Of a stretch of 64,000 bases of DNA, positions 46,056 to 56,992 are shown one piece after another (the stretch's first letter is position 1; each line of letters starts with the position of its first letter). The notes beneath the pieces were generated by a model, which saw only the letters and a list, made by a program, of their open reading frames with translations, had not been told where the DNA came from and did no database searches. The stretch covers positions 125,005 through 189,004 of the forward strand of contig DF237066.1 of the NCBI GenBank assembly GCA_000708835.1, written 5' to 3'. Both the position numbers and the translations under genes were made by a program. This DNA is from Klebsormidium nitens. Taxonomy: Eukaryota; Streptophyta; Klebsormidiophyceae; Klebsormidiales; Klebsormidiaceae.

Positions 46056-48079
46056 ATGAAGATTCCTCGACGAGCAAAGCCCTCTCGTCAAGGCCTAGGC
46101 ATGTCCCCCTTTCTTCTTCCATTTCTTGCCTTGCCCCTCCTTGCCTGCTGGTCTCTGGGTGTCACAGCGCACGGTGACACCACTAGCGTCATTCAGCATA
46201 GAGAGGCCTTTGGGGAGTTGGCACTACACAACGCGGCAGTGAAAGCAGTTGAAGTAATCAGCAAGCTTCCGCAGTGGCGGTCAGACGCGCAGGCCACTAT
46301 AGTTGGCTCGCTTGAGGATGTGAATTTTGCTAGTACCACCAAGTATGACTACAAGGTTGGCGGATTTGAAAGATGGCCAGAAGGTCTCGAGTTCTCATTC
46401 AGTGAGGAGCCGGAGTTGTGGGAAGAGGTCGGCAGTCTGGCGCTACGTGATGGGGAAGTTGAGCAAAATGGTGACACAGCATTAGTGGTGAGGCAACAAC
46501 TAGGCATGGGACATTTGGCAACCCTGCCAGAGATAGACGTCTCTGGAACTGTGGAGCTGTGGTTTCCGGGAAGTCCAAACCTGAGACTGGCTTTGCCGGT
46601 AAGTTGGTAAAGAAATTGCATTTTCTACGATTGCTATATTCTTGACATCCTTGATGAGCAGACACTCAAAGAGACGCGGCAGTCAACGGGCTAGTGTGCT
46701 CAGTCGAAGAGCTGTCGGCCATGCGTTGCCCTAGTACTCCTGTTCTACTGAAGTGTATTCTTCTCAAGCTGACACTGTTGCCTTGAACAAGAGTATTATT
46801 TGCCGTGCATGTATCAATCTCAATGCCTTGCATAAACCTACATTGTTGCAACCTGGAGGAGCAAAAATATTGGGTTTAAGACCTGGAGGGCACTGGAAGC
46901 TGCCACATGGCATGATATGAGGTTGGACTTATGTCAGGCAAAGGGAGAAAGTATTGCTGAGGAGCACTGTTCTCTTTTCTGCAGCATGACGTGGAGGCGG
47001 GCCCTTTGAAGAAGGTCGTCGTTGCAGAAGGGGCAACAGTGACAATAGTTGGCGCATCAAAAATCTCATTGGCCCGTCCTCTACGGATTCCCTTGCCTCC
47101 AATCGATTCTCCAGAGGAACTGGTCGCAGCAGATGTAGCTCTGCTTTTGAGGACCGCCGCAAGTCGGTCTGAGAAGCCTGTGGTCAGCCTAGTTGTGGTG
47201 GGGGCAACCGCTCTTGTGTCAAAAAGTCCTGTCAGCGAGAATGCAAACGCTATCGCAGAAGCAGCAAGGCTCAAGGTGAAAAGATTGTCAGCCGGTGCCC
47301 TTGAGTTGTCCGCTCGTGACAATCAGAGCAAGGCCAGCTCTCGAGGAGTGGCAGCAGAAGGATTGTGGCCCTTTCCTGGTCTTTCAACGTCTGACGACAG
47401 GATCATTGCCATCGAGACAGCACTCAGGGAATATGCTGGCAACTCGACCACGTTCAACCTTCTGAAAGCGGAAGCGTCGGTGAGCAGCGAACTCATTCTG
47501 GTCGGATCATCAGCAGTGCTTTGCTTGACCATGTTTGTTAATCTGCATAGAGGACTGAATCAGGAACAGGTCCTTTTAGGAAAGTCGTGTCTTTCTGTCG
47601 ACTTTTCCATATTGCTTCAAGCAGGCTGCTCTCAGGACGCGAAAAGCTTTGTATCTTCTTGTGAAAGCCCTGTGCTTTCGATATCTGACAACCTACAGAT
47701 TCCTCGTGAGGAGGACATCAGTCGGTCCACTGCAGATTTGAGACCTTGTGACATGATGCACTTTCTCCTACAGGCTCTCAGACTTGTGCGGATGCAGCTG
47801 AACCTAGAGAAGAAGCTTCCACAATCTACAGGATCCGGACATGGAGTCCTGGTGGAAAGGTCTGACGATCTTGACGAACTAGACTCGGAACAGCAAACTT
47901 GGGAAGTCGTGGTAACAATGGGAGGGAGAAGCCAACCAGAGCTGTTCTCGGCTAGACGCATTGGGGCTTCGGTGGGGACTGTTTCGTTGTCTTGGTCAGT
48001 AGCTACTGGTAACGGCACGTTTGTCGCCCCAGAGCCCTCCACATTGAGTTCGGTTGGTCTTATGGATCTGGATGTGTAG
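46056..48079 (+). CDS. Secretory-pathway protein, probable TIN1 (tunicamycin-induced) family, 3 exons
   Basis: Exons 46056-46598, 46985-47479 and 47774-48079 give 447 residues from ATG 46056. The open frame begins slightly earlier without an ATG. Residues about 16-38 form a signal peptide-like hydrophobic stretch (FLLPFLALPLLACWSLGV) ending before AHGDT. Features I recall from plant TIN1 proteins are PHDVEAGPLKKVVVAEGA across the first junction, LKVKRLSAGALELSA, LWPFPGLSTSDDRIIAIETAL and VRMQLNLEKKL. The family is plant-specific, ER-associated and linked to ER stress in Arabidopsis; the match is by eye only. Intron 2 (47480-47773) has a GTGAGC donor and CTCCTACAG acceptor. It is 294 nt and stop-free in frame, so an unspliced mRNA would encode a 545-residue form. 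There is no KDEL-type ending (ends MDLDV). Confidence 0.6.
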
Positions 48080-49466
48080 ACGAGGACTCTATCAACCTCC
48101 ACATTGTGCGAGAACTGTACAGAAAGATGAGAGCTGAGATTGAGATACAGATCGTTTGCCAAATAATTTTGTACAATCGAAAACAGGTGGCCGTCGCTTT
48201 GGATCATGGTTTGCGCTCATTTGCCCGTGTAGTTTTTTTCTGGAGTGTTTATAAAGTGCCACGAGTGCGAGGAGTCAATCAAGCTTCTAAGCAATCCGGG
48301 CAGTCGACCTTCTAGCTCCGCATGGGCGGTCGCTGTCCAAAGTCAATGTGTAGGGCTTCTCTAGAAATCAATACGTATATCAGTACGGTCTGCACTGCGG
48401 TCCTCAAGTCCATGTTCAATGGAAACACACGTGAGACACTGAGCGAGCCCGGCCGCCAGGCGGATCCTATAGTCGTGTACCCGCTAGGCTTTTTCTGTAA
48501 GAGAAGGTTGTGTTTCTACCTATGTCAGAAAACGAATCACAGAGCTGTATACGGTGTCGCGACCCCGTTAAGGTCCCGGCAGCCACACCGTCATTGGAGA
48601 GGGTGCTTGATCAAAAGCGGATGTGCGAGCTGCGGCAGCTTCATGCCAAGATATGCCGCGCTGCCATGCGCGTGTACCCATCAAGATGCATATAGACTTT
48701 TAATTGGAATGCGACGGGTACTAGGTCGTTCGTTCAGGCTAGCACGTATAATGGAACGGCGGGCTTGCCGGGCCGGGGCCGCTCGTACTATAACCTTTCT
48801 TCCACAGATCACACTATGATAAGTCAAATCTCAACTATCATGGATCGAGAGGCGCAATAGTTTTGCATCACTGCGATATTAAAACGGTGCTTTGTGCGGG
48901 TGTCCGGGCCCGGCCGCACCTCGTTTGCAATCGTCGCCAACAATCTCCGAGGCACAATCGGCATTGAACCCTATCGAAGTCAAAAGCTTTATGACTTCTC
49001 CAGAACTCTATAGCTTGAAAAATGCTGAACGGTGAAGAAAGGTGGGCCGCTGTAAGTCCGGTTCGTTTGCTCGGACAAGTTGACCATCCAGTAGTAAACT
49101 TAAACAAAGACTCTTTTGACCTCTTCTGACGTGGCCGGCGTCTATTATCAGTTGCTCTAATACGTCTACGTAGTACACACTTCGCAGTTTCCGTCCGTCT
49201 GAGGCGCGCGTGTTAGGAACCGTCTATTTTACCACATATACGCGTATCCGTCTGCTTATCAGCTACAGTTTATATTAGCTTATAGTTTGCACTTTGTCTT
49301 AATAGCCTACGCTGCACTTCCTTCAATCCGTGCGACTAAGCGCACGATCGGGTGCTTCTAAATAAGAGCTTGCAACTTATGTTATACGCTTGTTTATTAC
49401 TTGCGGCGGTACCAGGACATTGTATGATCGACACGTATCCGCCAGTTGACCAGGGGTCAAATGACG
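48080..49466. other. Intergenic stretch between convergent genes
   Basis: The 3' ends of the TIN1-like gene (plus) and the O-fucosyltransferase gene (minus) face each other. A 165-codon frame at 48322-48819 has no family motif and I treat it as chance. No RNA gene or repeat is recognised. Confidence 0.4.
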
Positions 49467-52400
49467 TCACATGTCAAAGCCGTGCCCGGTTCCATGACTC
49501 AGGACACCATTGACCCCGACCTCCGACGCATACTCCGAGCTGACGTCAGGTGCTGACGCCAAGCTGACGTCAGGTGCTGACGCCAAGCTGACGTCAGATC
49601 CGGACGCTTCGTGGCAGAAGCATTCGGACGGGTTGCCGTAAAAGTTGGACGTCCTCGCACGCTTCGAGGGGCCGCCGTCCCGGAACTCGTGGTCCGTCCG
49701 GATCTGTTCCGCTATCGTTTCCCACGGAAGTGCGTTCCGCTGCGCGAGCAGCGCCGCCAGCTTGCGGTGGTGCGGCTCGATCGTCTTCTTGAAGCCGTCG
49801 TACATTCTGTGGGGGCGAACAGTGCGAAAATGTCACCAACTTGACATAGCATAGATCCCTAGTTTCGTTTGCAGATTCTCCAGTGGGTACGTGGCAAGAT
49901 CAAAGTTGCTCAGATCCACGGTAACGATTGAAAGCGTACGTCATCGCTAGCGTCAGCGTCTGTTTTCGAATCTGCCACAGAAGCACGAGATCGAGCCGTC
50001 TTGTAGCATCCAATCAAAAGTCCGTGGCATTGTCTGGCTGAAAGAAGTGATACAGCTTCAGCTGAATTCGACAAGCTACAACATTTTGAGGCATACATGA
50101 ACGAGTCAAACGAACAGGGCTCTTTTTAGTTGCCTCCAATCAACGCTTTTCGTTTCAGGTAGTCCTATGCAGAACGGAAGTTGTAAATCGGAAGAAAGCC
50201 GCCCGTCAAGTTTGAACGACAGTAAGGTTTACGCTGGGTGTCTCTTCCCGGCTGCTTTTGATCAATCGTTTCCACTGCCTCTGAAATTACCCTCCGAGAA
50301 ATCACAAGTATTTTGGCAGCTTTTGAACATCAAATCTTCAGAAAGTCTCTCACCGATGCCCCATGATGAGGTTGGGCATGTTCCCCGTGGCCGTCGGGAT
50401 GAAGACGTCAGCCGCGCGGCCCATGACGTAATCCAGCGCCGCCAGCGAGGACGCCTTCTTCTGGAGCGCCGCCAGGTCCGCAGCGTCCAAAAGATCCGCC
50501 TTTGCGGACGTCCGCGGGAAGAGCGCCTTAAAAGGGGCCAGACTTTCCGGACCTCCGTACAGCTGGGGAAATAGTTTTGAAGGTTCAGGGGGAGCGCTCC
50601 TTCATCTCCTAGTCTCTAACTGTGTCGAAGATAAAGTTCGATGCTTATTTGGAAAGAGGATAGCGAGGCGGCCTTTGCGGACGTCCGCGGGAAGAGCGCC
50701 TTGAAGTGGGCCAGACTGGCCGGACCGCCGTACAGATGCGGGGGTAAGGTTTCTGAGAAGATAGACAGAGCCTTCTTCCACGTTTGAGTCCGGATAAAAT
50801 TGGAAGGTGGTAGGAGGGCGCCTATTGCGGACGTCCGCAGGAAGAGCACCTTGAAGGGGGCCAAGCTGACAGGGCCTCCGCACAATTTATAAGCAGTTGT
50901 CTTGTGTCAAAGCTGGTGACAGGAACCCAGCAGAAAACTGAAGGGTTGTGGTCGTTTCCAAACAATGCGGGTCCGGAAACAATTAGTAGGCTTTTGCGGA
51001 CCATACCTATTTCGCAGTCCTTTCCTTTCTCTAAAGTCAGGAGACCAAGCCGGAAACCCATACTACGGTCACTCGAGCCTCCATTCCATGCTTCGTCAGC
51101 ACCGAGTTGCAACAGACCGCCGTGTAATTGCCCGCATCATACATATTATGAGCAAGGTGAAGGAGTTTCTCAACGACCAACACTTCCGTAGCAAGACTAA
51201 TGTGTCTTAGCCACGTTTTAACGACAACACGCGCCTCACCTGCTGGTCGTGCGTCGCCAGGTAGATGTGCGTATTCTCATCGAAGCCCAGAGCCCGCAGG
51301 AAGAGCGCGGCCTCCTCCGGTGTTAACGGGCACTGCCCCCGCTGCCGCTGGCTCTCGGGGGATCGCTTCTCGCGGCTCCGTCGCAGGGTGACGTCCCAAT
51401 GCGTCATCCGGTAAGCCTGCGCGAGAGAGCCTTTGGGTTCCAAGAATCCGACTGTTGACGCCTCATTGTCCACGTCATTTCACGCTATGTTTCAGGTTGA
51501 AGCAAGGGGCTGGTTTAAAGATTGTAAAGTAGTGAGCGCTTGAGGGCTCCAGAGTCAGGCTTCGAAGTCCCGATATTTACACCTGGTTCCATGAGTTATT
51601 TTTGGAGAAGAACGATATTGAGATAAGAATTGTGCGGGTTTGTGGTGGCTAGGTTGTTTCCAGAGCCCACAATTTCACGAAGACAGTTGCGGCGGCTTAT
51701 TGTGACTTTTTCAAAGAAGATAGAAGAGGACGATACTGAAATGATCTCCATACTCTAAGCCTTAAGCTACGAGGACGCCTTAAGTGGCAACCTTCTCCTC
51801 GATCTTCAGTTTTCGCCGTTCTTCCTTAAACATCAAACCCAAGGAAAGTTTCTCAAAACTTTCGACCACTGAAAGATCAAACTTTCAGATCAGGAACCAA
51901 GACCACTTGCTGGGAAAGGTAGCTGCCGACTGCAAACTCACGTGCAGCACTTTTTGCTCCTCCTTGCCGCCCCCGAAGTTGCACATCGAGTACGCGACCA
52001 TGTCGATCTCAAACCGCAGGTGAACCGCGATCCAGGGGCGGCCGCCCGTCGCCGCGCGCATGCGCGCGCTCATCTGGCTGCCCAGGCGCTCGATCTCGGG
52101 CGCGAAACGCAGCGCCTGCAAGCAGAGATGTAAGTTAACGCTTAAAACCACTGAAACTCGGTTTATGGGCGGATTGTAATCATGTATGTCAGAGTATATC
52201 GTGCTTCTCGACGAGCTTTTTGGGTGGTCATATGTCTGCTGACTGACAGCACGGTATTTGTTGATGAATGCCCAACTGAAGTTTTTCACTGATCTCCTGC
52301 TTTTCGAAAACCTTTCCAGATGACCTTCGATTCCCTTCCCCTTCTCTGATTCTCCTCCGTATTTTTGAATCGAGACCGTCGTCTGAGCAAGTTTAGCTTT

Positions 52401-55400
52401 CTGACAGCTGCAAGTCACCTGATTGCTGAGCATCCAGCATAAAACTTGCCTCGCAACAGCAACTAATTGGAGTCACGATTTGAGGGCACTGTATGTCACC
52501 GACGTTTAGCTGCGGCTGTAGCTGACATCACGTGACGTCAGCACCCCACCTCATAGTTCGCTTTGCACCGCAACTGCTGCATCCAGTGGGGCAGGTTGTT
52601 GTCCAGCCGCTTGGCGAACGGCTTCATCCACACCACGCGCGCGCTCGCGTTGCGCGGAACGAGGCCGGAACCCGTCGGCTTCGCCGGAACGCCGGAACCG
52701 TTGGCGGGCAACACGTGGTGAACGTTGGCGTCGTACCTGTGGCGGTACAGAAGATTCAAAAGTTGGAACAGAGCAGAGACAGAAAAGAACAAAAACAAGG
52801 AAAGGAGCACGTGATTGACGAATGGGGACGGAAGAGCAGAACGGAAGAACGGAACGGATCAACTCCGATAACTCTCGTGTGACCTAAGAGCCGTGTGACC
52901 TAAGATAGGCACCCGGGGGACGGGTGGGGTTGGTATGGTGGTTAGGGTGGGTTAGGGTGCGGGAGCGGGTGATTATTTGTGTTAGGTTTTTAGTTTGATG
53001 TGCCCGGGTAACTCGTATCTTAGGTCACACGCCCGTTAGGTCACACGAGCGTTACCGGTATAACGGATCATATGTGAAGACGCAAAGAGAGCGTGAAATG
53101 GGGGTCTGGAAAGCGAAGAGCAAGAACGGGGAAATGCGCATCCCAGGGTGCGTAAAATATTATCATCTTTATGGTATTATCTCCGCAGTGCTTTAGTTTA
53201 ATTTCAGACACAATTTAACAAAGAAAATATTGAATCAATATCTTTGATAAAAGCAGGCGACGAGGGTTTCTTACCAATCGAGGCGCGCGTTGCGCGGGAT
53301 GTTCCGCAGGGTTTCGAGGTTTCCGCCGAACGCGGTCGACGGCGCGCCGCGCTCGACGCGCACGTGGCCCTCCAGGGACTGGATGAAGTGTTCCAGGTCG
53401 AAGAGGTCTTGGAACTTGCTGCACGTGACACGTGGCGCAAAGTGAATGCTTGGGGCAGGGTGGCTATATTCTGTCAGGGTTTCGAGGTTCTTATGGCTCC
53501 AGGGTCTAGATAACGTGGGCAGTTCCGAGAGGTCCTGCCATGTCTTTCAAGAAAACAGAAAGGCGCAGCTGACAGCTGTTAAACGAGCATGGCTATTTTC
53601 TTAGCTTCACAAGGTTCTCGAGTCTCTGAGAATCGCTGATCTTGTGTTAGAACCTTCCCTATGGTTTCACGACTGTCAAGTGATCCTGTTTTGTGGATGT
53701 TGCCTGTCATGTGTCTTAACGCCTTACTGTCCGAATCCATCAGATCCTTGTGCCTGATTCGTTCCAAAAGCCTTCGTTCCATCTCTCAAGAGGTCGGTAT
53801 GATGCAAGCGCTTCTTCCGTCATGCACATCCTAACGTGGCCGCATGTTTTCCTTCGACTCTATCGGGCAGCCAGCAGGAAGGCTCTTTTTACTGTTTGGT
53901 CGCGCAGAATAGAGACGGATTCTGTATCGGTCGATGGAAGTCGGAGCACTACGTTCGCTTTTGGGGCTTCAAAGCGCACAAGTCGCTGCTTCGACCGCCT
54001 AACTGCGGTCACGTCGATCTCAAGCAGGCAGTTCCGTCAAGCAGAATGTGGATAGGACTTACGTGTGGTCGTTCCAAACCGCGTGGGCTTGGAGGTACGG
54101 TACCAGCAGGGTCAGGTTCAGGTACCGGGCCAAGGCCACCGCGTTGCAAACCTGTAGTAAGACTTAGTAGGAATCGAAACAGAGCCGTAAGACTCCAAAG
54201 CTGGTTGTTGAACCACTTCTATATACAGTTGCGTAGAAGTCAGGGCGTCAGCACTCAAGAGCAGTTCTGAAGCTTCTTCGAAATAGTACGATAAGTGCGC
54301 GCCCAGAATCAATCGTTCTGACGCCGCCACATTTTGACTTTGAGACAGCTTCGAATGAGCGCCCGTTCGTCTCGACATGTACCCGCTTTACTGGATCCAT
54401 TTCGATATGGGCAGAAACCGCTCACAAAAGACGTCCGTTATCTTCACTTTGCAGATGCTGACGTCGGGGCGCAAGAAATCAAGAAGCTCGCGCGAAGCAG
54501 AAGAGCACGACACGCGTCGCGGAAAGCACATTCGACTGCACGGCACAAGGGCTTACCGCTGCTCGCTGCTGGTTAAGACCTCCGTTACACTGAACCATGA
54601 GGTAACCCGTCGGAACGTACGGCGCTGCACGAGATGGGTAATGAATTTCAATGCTCATCGATCTCCGTAACTTGAGATCTAGTTTCCTCCAAAGTACAAT
54701 CCGTCAAGTGCCAGTTCATAATTGGCAACTGCCGAATTGCATGTAAGGACCCTGAGCCTCGAAGTGTCAACCTGCGCTGTTAACAAAGGCCGTTCGGTGA
54801 GGCTGACGTCACCAGAGCAGCTCGTATACGTCGGCAACCAGTGCGCCCAGACCACAGTTGAAACCAAGATTTCCGACTTACGTTCTTCCGTTGCCATCTT
54901 CTCGAGGCAAGGCCGGAACCCCTTCCGGTCCGGAGCCTTCCAGAGGTCCAGCTGGCGAGAGCCTCCCTTTTGCTGACCCCTTCCCTCTTCCGTCAAAACC
55001 ACTCCCTTTTCAGTTTCCGTTTCCGCTTCCGTTTCCTCTTCGCTATTATTATTTGCCCTCTTGGGGGCCGTCGCTCTCGGCCGCTCTTCCCAATCCGTTT
55101 CCGTTGCCGTTTCCATATCCGTTTCCGTTGGCGCACCTGTCATTCCAGTCACGACCAGCCCTTCAGATCCACGCGACTTGCGCTCTCTCGCCCCCGCCGC
55201 CTCAACCCTACTCTCTCCTCCTTCTCGACCTGCTTCATCAACCGTTTGCAACCCCTCTGTTTCCTGGACCTTCCCCACCCCCACACGATTACGTTCCGGT
55301 TCCGCTACGTCAAAACTCTGCTCCTCAACGACTCGTTCCGCTGTCGTTCTCGCTCCCATCTCCGCATCCTCTTCGCTCACGCTTCTCGCACTTAGTTCAG

Positions 55401-56992
55401 CACGCACGTCGTCCAATCTGCTGAACCCTCGCCACCACCCCGCCGCCGCCACTCTCCCCCCAACCTCGTTCTTGGGAACGCCAGCATCCGTTACTTCATT
55501 ACGCCCCAGACCTATCTCCCCGCTTTCCTTTTCCCTTACTTCCGTGTCCTCTCCCGTATTCTCAGCTCCCGCATGGAGCTCGCGCTTCTCCCCCTGTAAC
55601 ATTTCATTCGACTCCCGTGCCAGCTGTGCTAAACCTGGGGACGACTGTCCTAATCCTGTGTCTGACAGCTGTTCATTCTGTGCCGACGGCTGTCCGAGCG
55701 CTTCTGACAGCTGTCCGAGCCCGTTTGACAGATCCCCGTCCCCCTTTGACAGGTGTTCAATCCTTACTGACAAATGCCCGTGCCCCTGTGACAGCTGTGC
55801 GTGGCTCTCCGACAGCTGTCCAACGCTGTGCCCGTCACTGTGTCCACTGTGCGCGTGCGACTTTGACTTTGACTTGTGCTTGCTGACTTTGACGATGGTA
55901 GCGGGCCTCGCAGTCAAGTTCGCGCCGCCTAGTAGCGCTCTGACACGTGGCTCGCTGAGCGCTGTGCTTTGGGACCGATCTGGGGAGAAGTCCTGCATAA
56001 AGAGAAGTTTGCTTTACAGGTCTGCAGAATTTGTCAATAAGTGCTCTTCCTTCTTTCACTGTGGACTGGCCTAGAAATCAGTCTCCCGTGGATGCGAAGT
56101 CTGGTTTACCCGCGGGTGTATGTACGTGGCTGTTGCATTCTGTTTCGTCTTGCCTGCAGTTCGTCCAGTTTCGTCTGGGCTCTCTTGCCAAGATGCATTG
56201 CAACTGATGTATTAAGCTGTCAGCAGTGAAGGAGTTTGCCCACACCTGGTATTTGGTGGTTGTCTGGAATGTGAGATGCAGACGATTGCTGGATATATTG
56301 CTGTGACTTAAGAATCGAAGTTTCGCAACGTACAACCTGATTCCACGTACTCCCATCAATCAGCTGCTTTGGTCCTTGCCATTGACAGCCCCTTTCTGCC
56401 AACTGTCGTTTCTGTTGACCTCGTGTGTGCACGGGCTCTTTTCACTATACAAGAAAGCTGCCTCCAAAGCTCGTAACTTGCAGCACTTGCATGAAAGCTG
56501 TCAAGTGGGTCCACCGAGCAATAGATACAACACTCAAGCAGCCCCACCTTCATCTCTTCAGCTGTCTTCTAGCCATTCCCCGTTTCATTGTAGATAACCG
56601 ACGACAACAAAAGCATTTGCATGCACGGCATTGTTGCTACCAGACCTCACCTGGTTCACACGAGAAGATGACGACAGCACTGCCGTCACAAACAACGCCG
56701 TCAACGCGAGCGCCACTAGCGCGTTGCCCGCCCGCCGCACCTCCTTCATCCAACCCCCTTTCTTTGAAGCCAAAACCAAACCCCCATCGTGGCCTTTTTC
56801 GTACACCCCCTGAGTCACTGGCAAAGCGTCCACTTTCTGCTTGCATGGCGGCGCGGCAGCCCAGCTTGAGCGTTTTGCGGTGCGCGCTGGGTTAAAGGGC
56901 GGTGGTTCCAGCTTAACCAGGGTTTCCGGAAGGGTGCTGTAGCTGCGCGATCGCCCCATGGTGCCCTCTGACCCACCTTGGCGAAACCCCAT
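49467..56992 (-). CDS. Plant-type GDP-fucose protein O-fucosyltransferase, 10 exons, long stem
   Basis: This is a type II Golgi-type membrane enzyme of 946 residues. Exons: 56992-56651, 55992-54882, 54624-54557, 54151-54063, 53418-53275, 52736-52550, 52115-51942, 51416-51240, 50562-50354, 49806-49467. A signal anchor lies at about residues 88-106 (AGNALVALALTALFVTAVL). Exon 2 encodes a ~370-residue low-complexity stem with LS heptads and acidic/Thr repeats. The catalytic domain starts LWKAPDRKGFRPCLEK, then GYLMVQCNGGLNQQR, YLNLTLLVPYL and FQDLFDLEHFI. It goes on with RCKANYEALRFAPEIERLG, the GDP-fucose-binding WIAVHLRFEIDMVAYSMC (about 675-692), ALGFDENTHIYLAT, and NMPNLIMGHRMYDGFKKTI. All introns are GT-AG. 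A second ATG (56959) is possible. Family members fucosylate wall or adhesion-related glycans or proteins; the acceptor is unknown. Usual length is 500-650, so the stem is unusually long. Intron 8 has exon-edge copies, and intron 5 a small mobile element. Confidence 0.9.
49539..49600 (-). repeat. 24-bp coding tandem repeat at the O-fucosyltransferase C-terminus
   Basis: Two and a half units of GCTGACGTCAGGTGCTGACG plus CCAA encode repeated ASAPDVSL near the protein's end. Each unit carries one TGACGTCA palindrome (49541, 49565, 49589). Confidence 0.85.
50640..50890 (-). repeat. Two decayed copies of O-fucosyltransferase exon 9 5' edge in intron 8
   Basis: Functional exon 9 starts LYGGPESLAPFKALFPRTSA at 50562. 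Upstream in the same intron, 50670-50735 reads LYGGPASLAHFKALFPRTSA and 50820-50886 reads a CGGPVSLAPFKVLFLRTSA-like copy. The distances are about 173 and 150 bp. The copies lack a good AG acceptor directly before the homologous start. DNA identity over about 65 bp is very high for the nearer copy. Confidence 0.85.
52871..53054. mobile_element. Miniature inverted-repeat element, copy B of the G-rich-core family
   Basis: About 40-bp terminal inverted repeats each contain two direct copies of CGTGTGACCTAA (left about 52876-52906, right about 53013-53050). The interior GGTTAGGGTGGGTTAGGGTG region matches the interior of the element at 7998-8184 in reverse orientation. It holds a perfect G-quadruplex motif (four GGG runs with loops of 1, 3 and 3). 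It lies inside intron 5 of the O-fucosyltransferase gene. Confidence 0.65.
55640..55835 (-). repeat. 21-bp coding repeats: LS heptads in the O-fucosyltransferase stem
   Basis: About eight to nine units of seven residues, each ending in LS (for example ESHAQLS, QGHGHLS, NGLGQLS, AQNEQLS), are encoded by 21-bp units built on GACAGCTGTCCG-like words on the plus strand. It is part of exon 2, just after the N-terminal basic KHKSKSKSHAHSG segment. Confidence 0.85.

Noticed and set aside
48322-48819. 165-codon plus-strand frame between convergent genes
   Set aside because: No recognisable motif, and composition unlike the neighbouring coding exons.
54679-55998. ATG at 55998 as the start of the O-fucosyltransferase
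   Set aside because: The codons ATGCAG there overlap a TTTATGCAG acceptor. An upstream exon (56992-56651) supplies the membrane anchor and joins in phase 0, so 55998 is internal to an intron/exon border.
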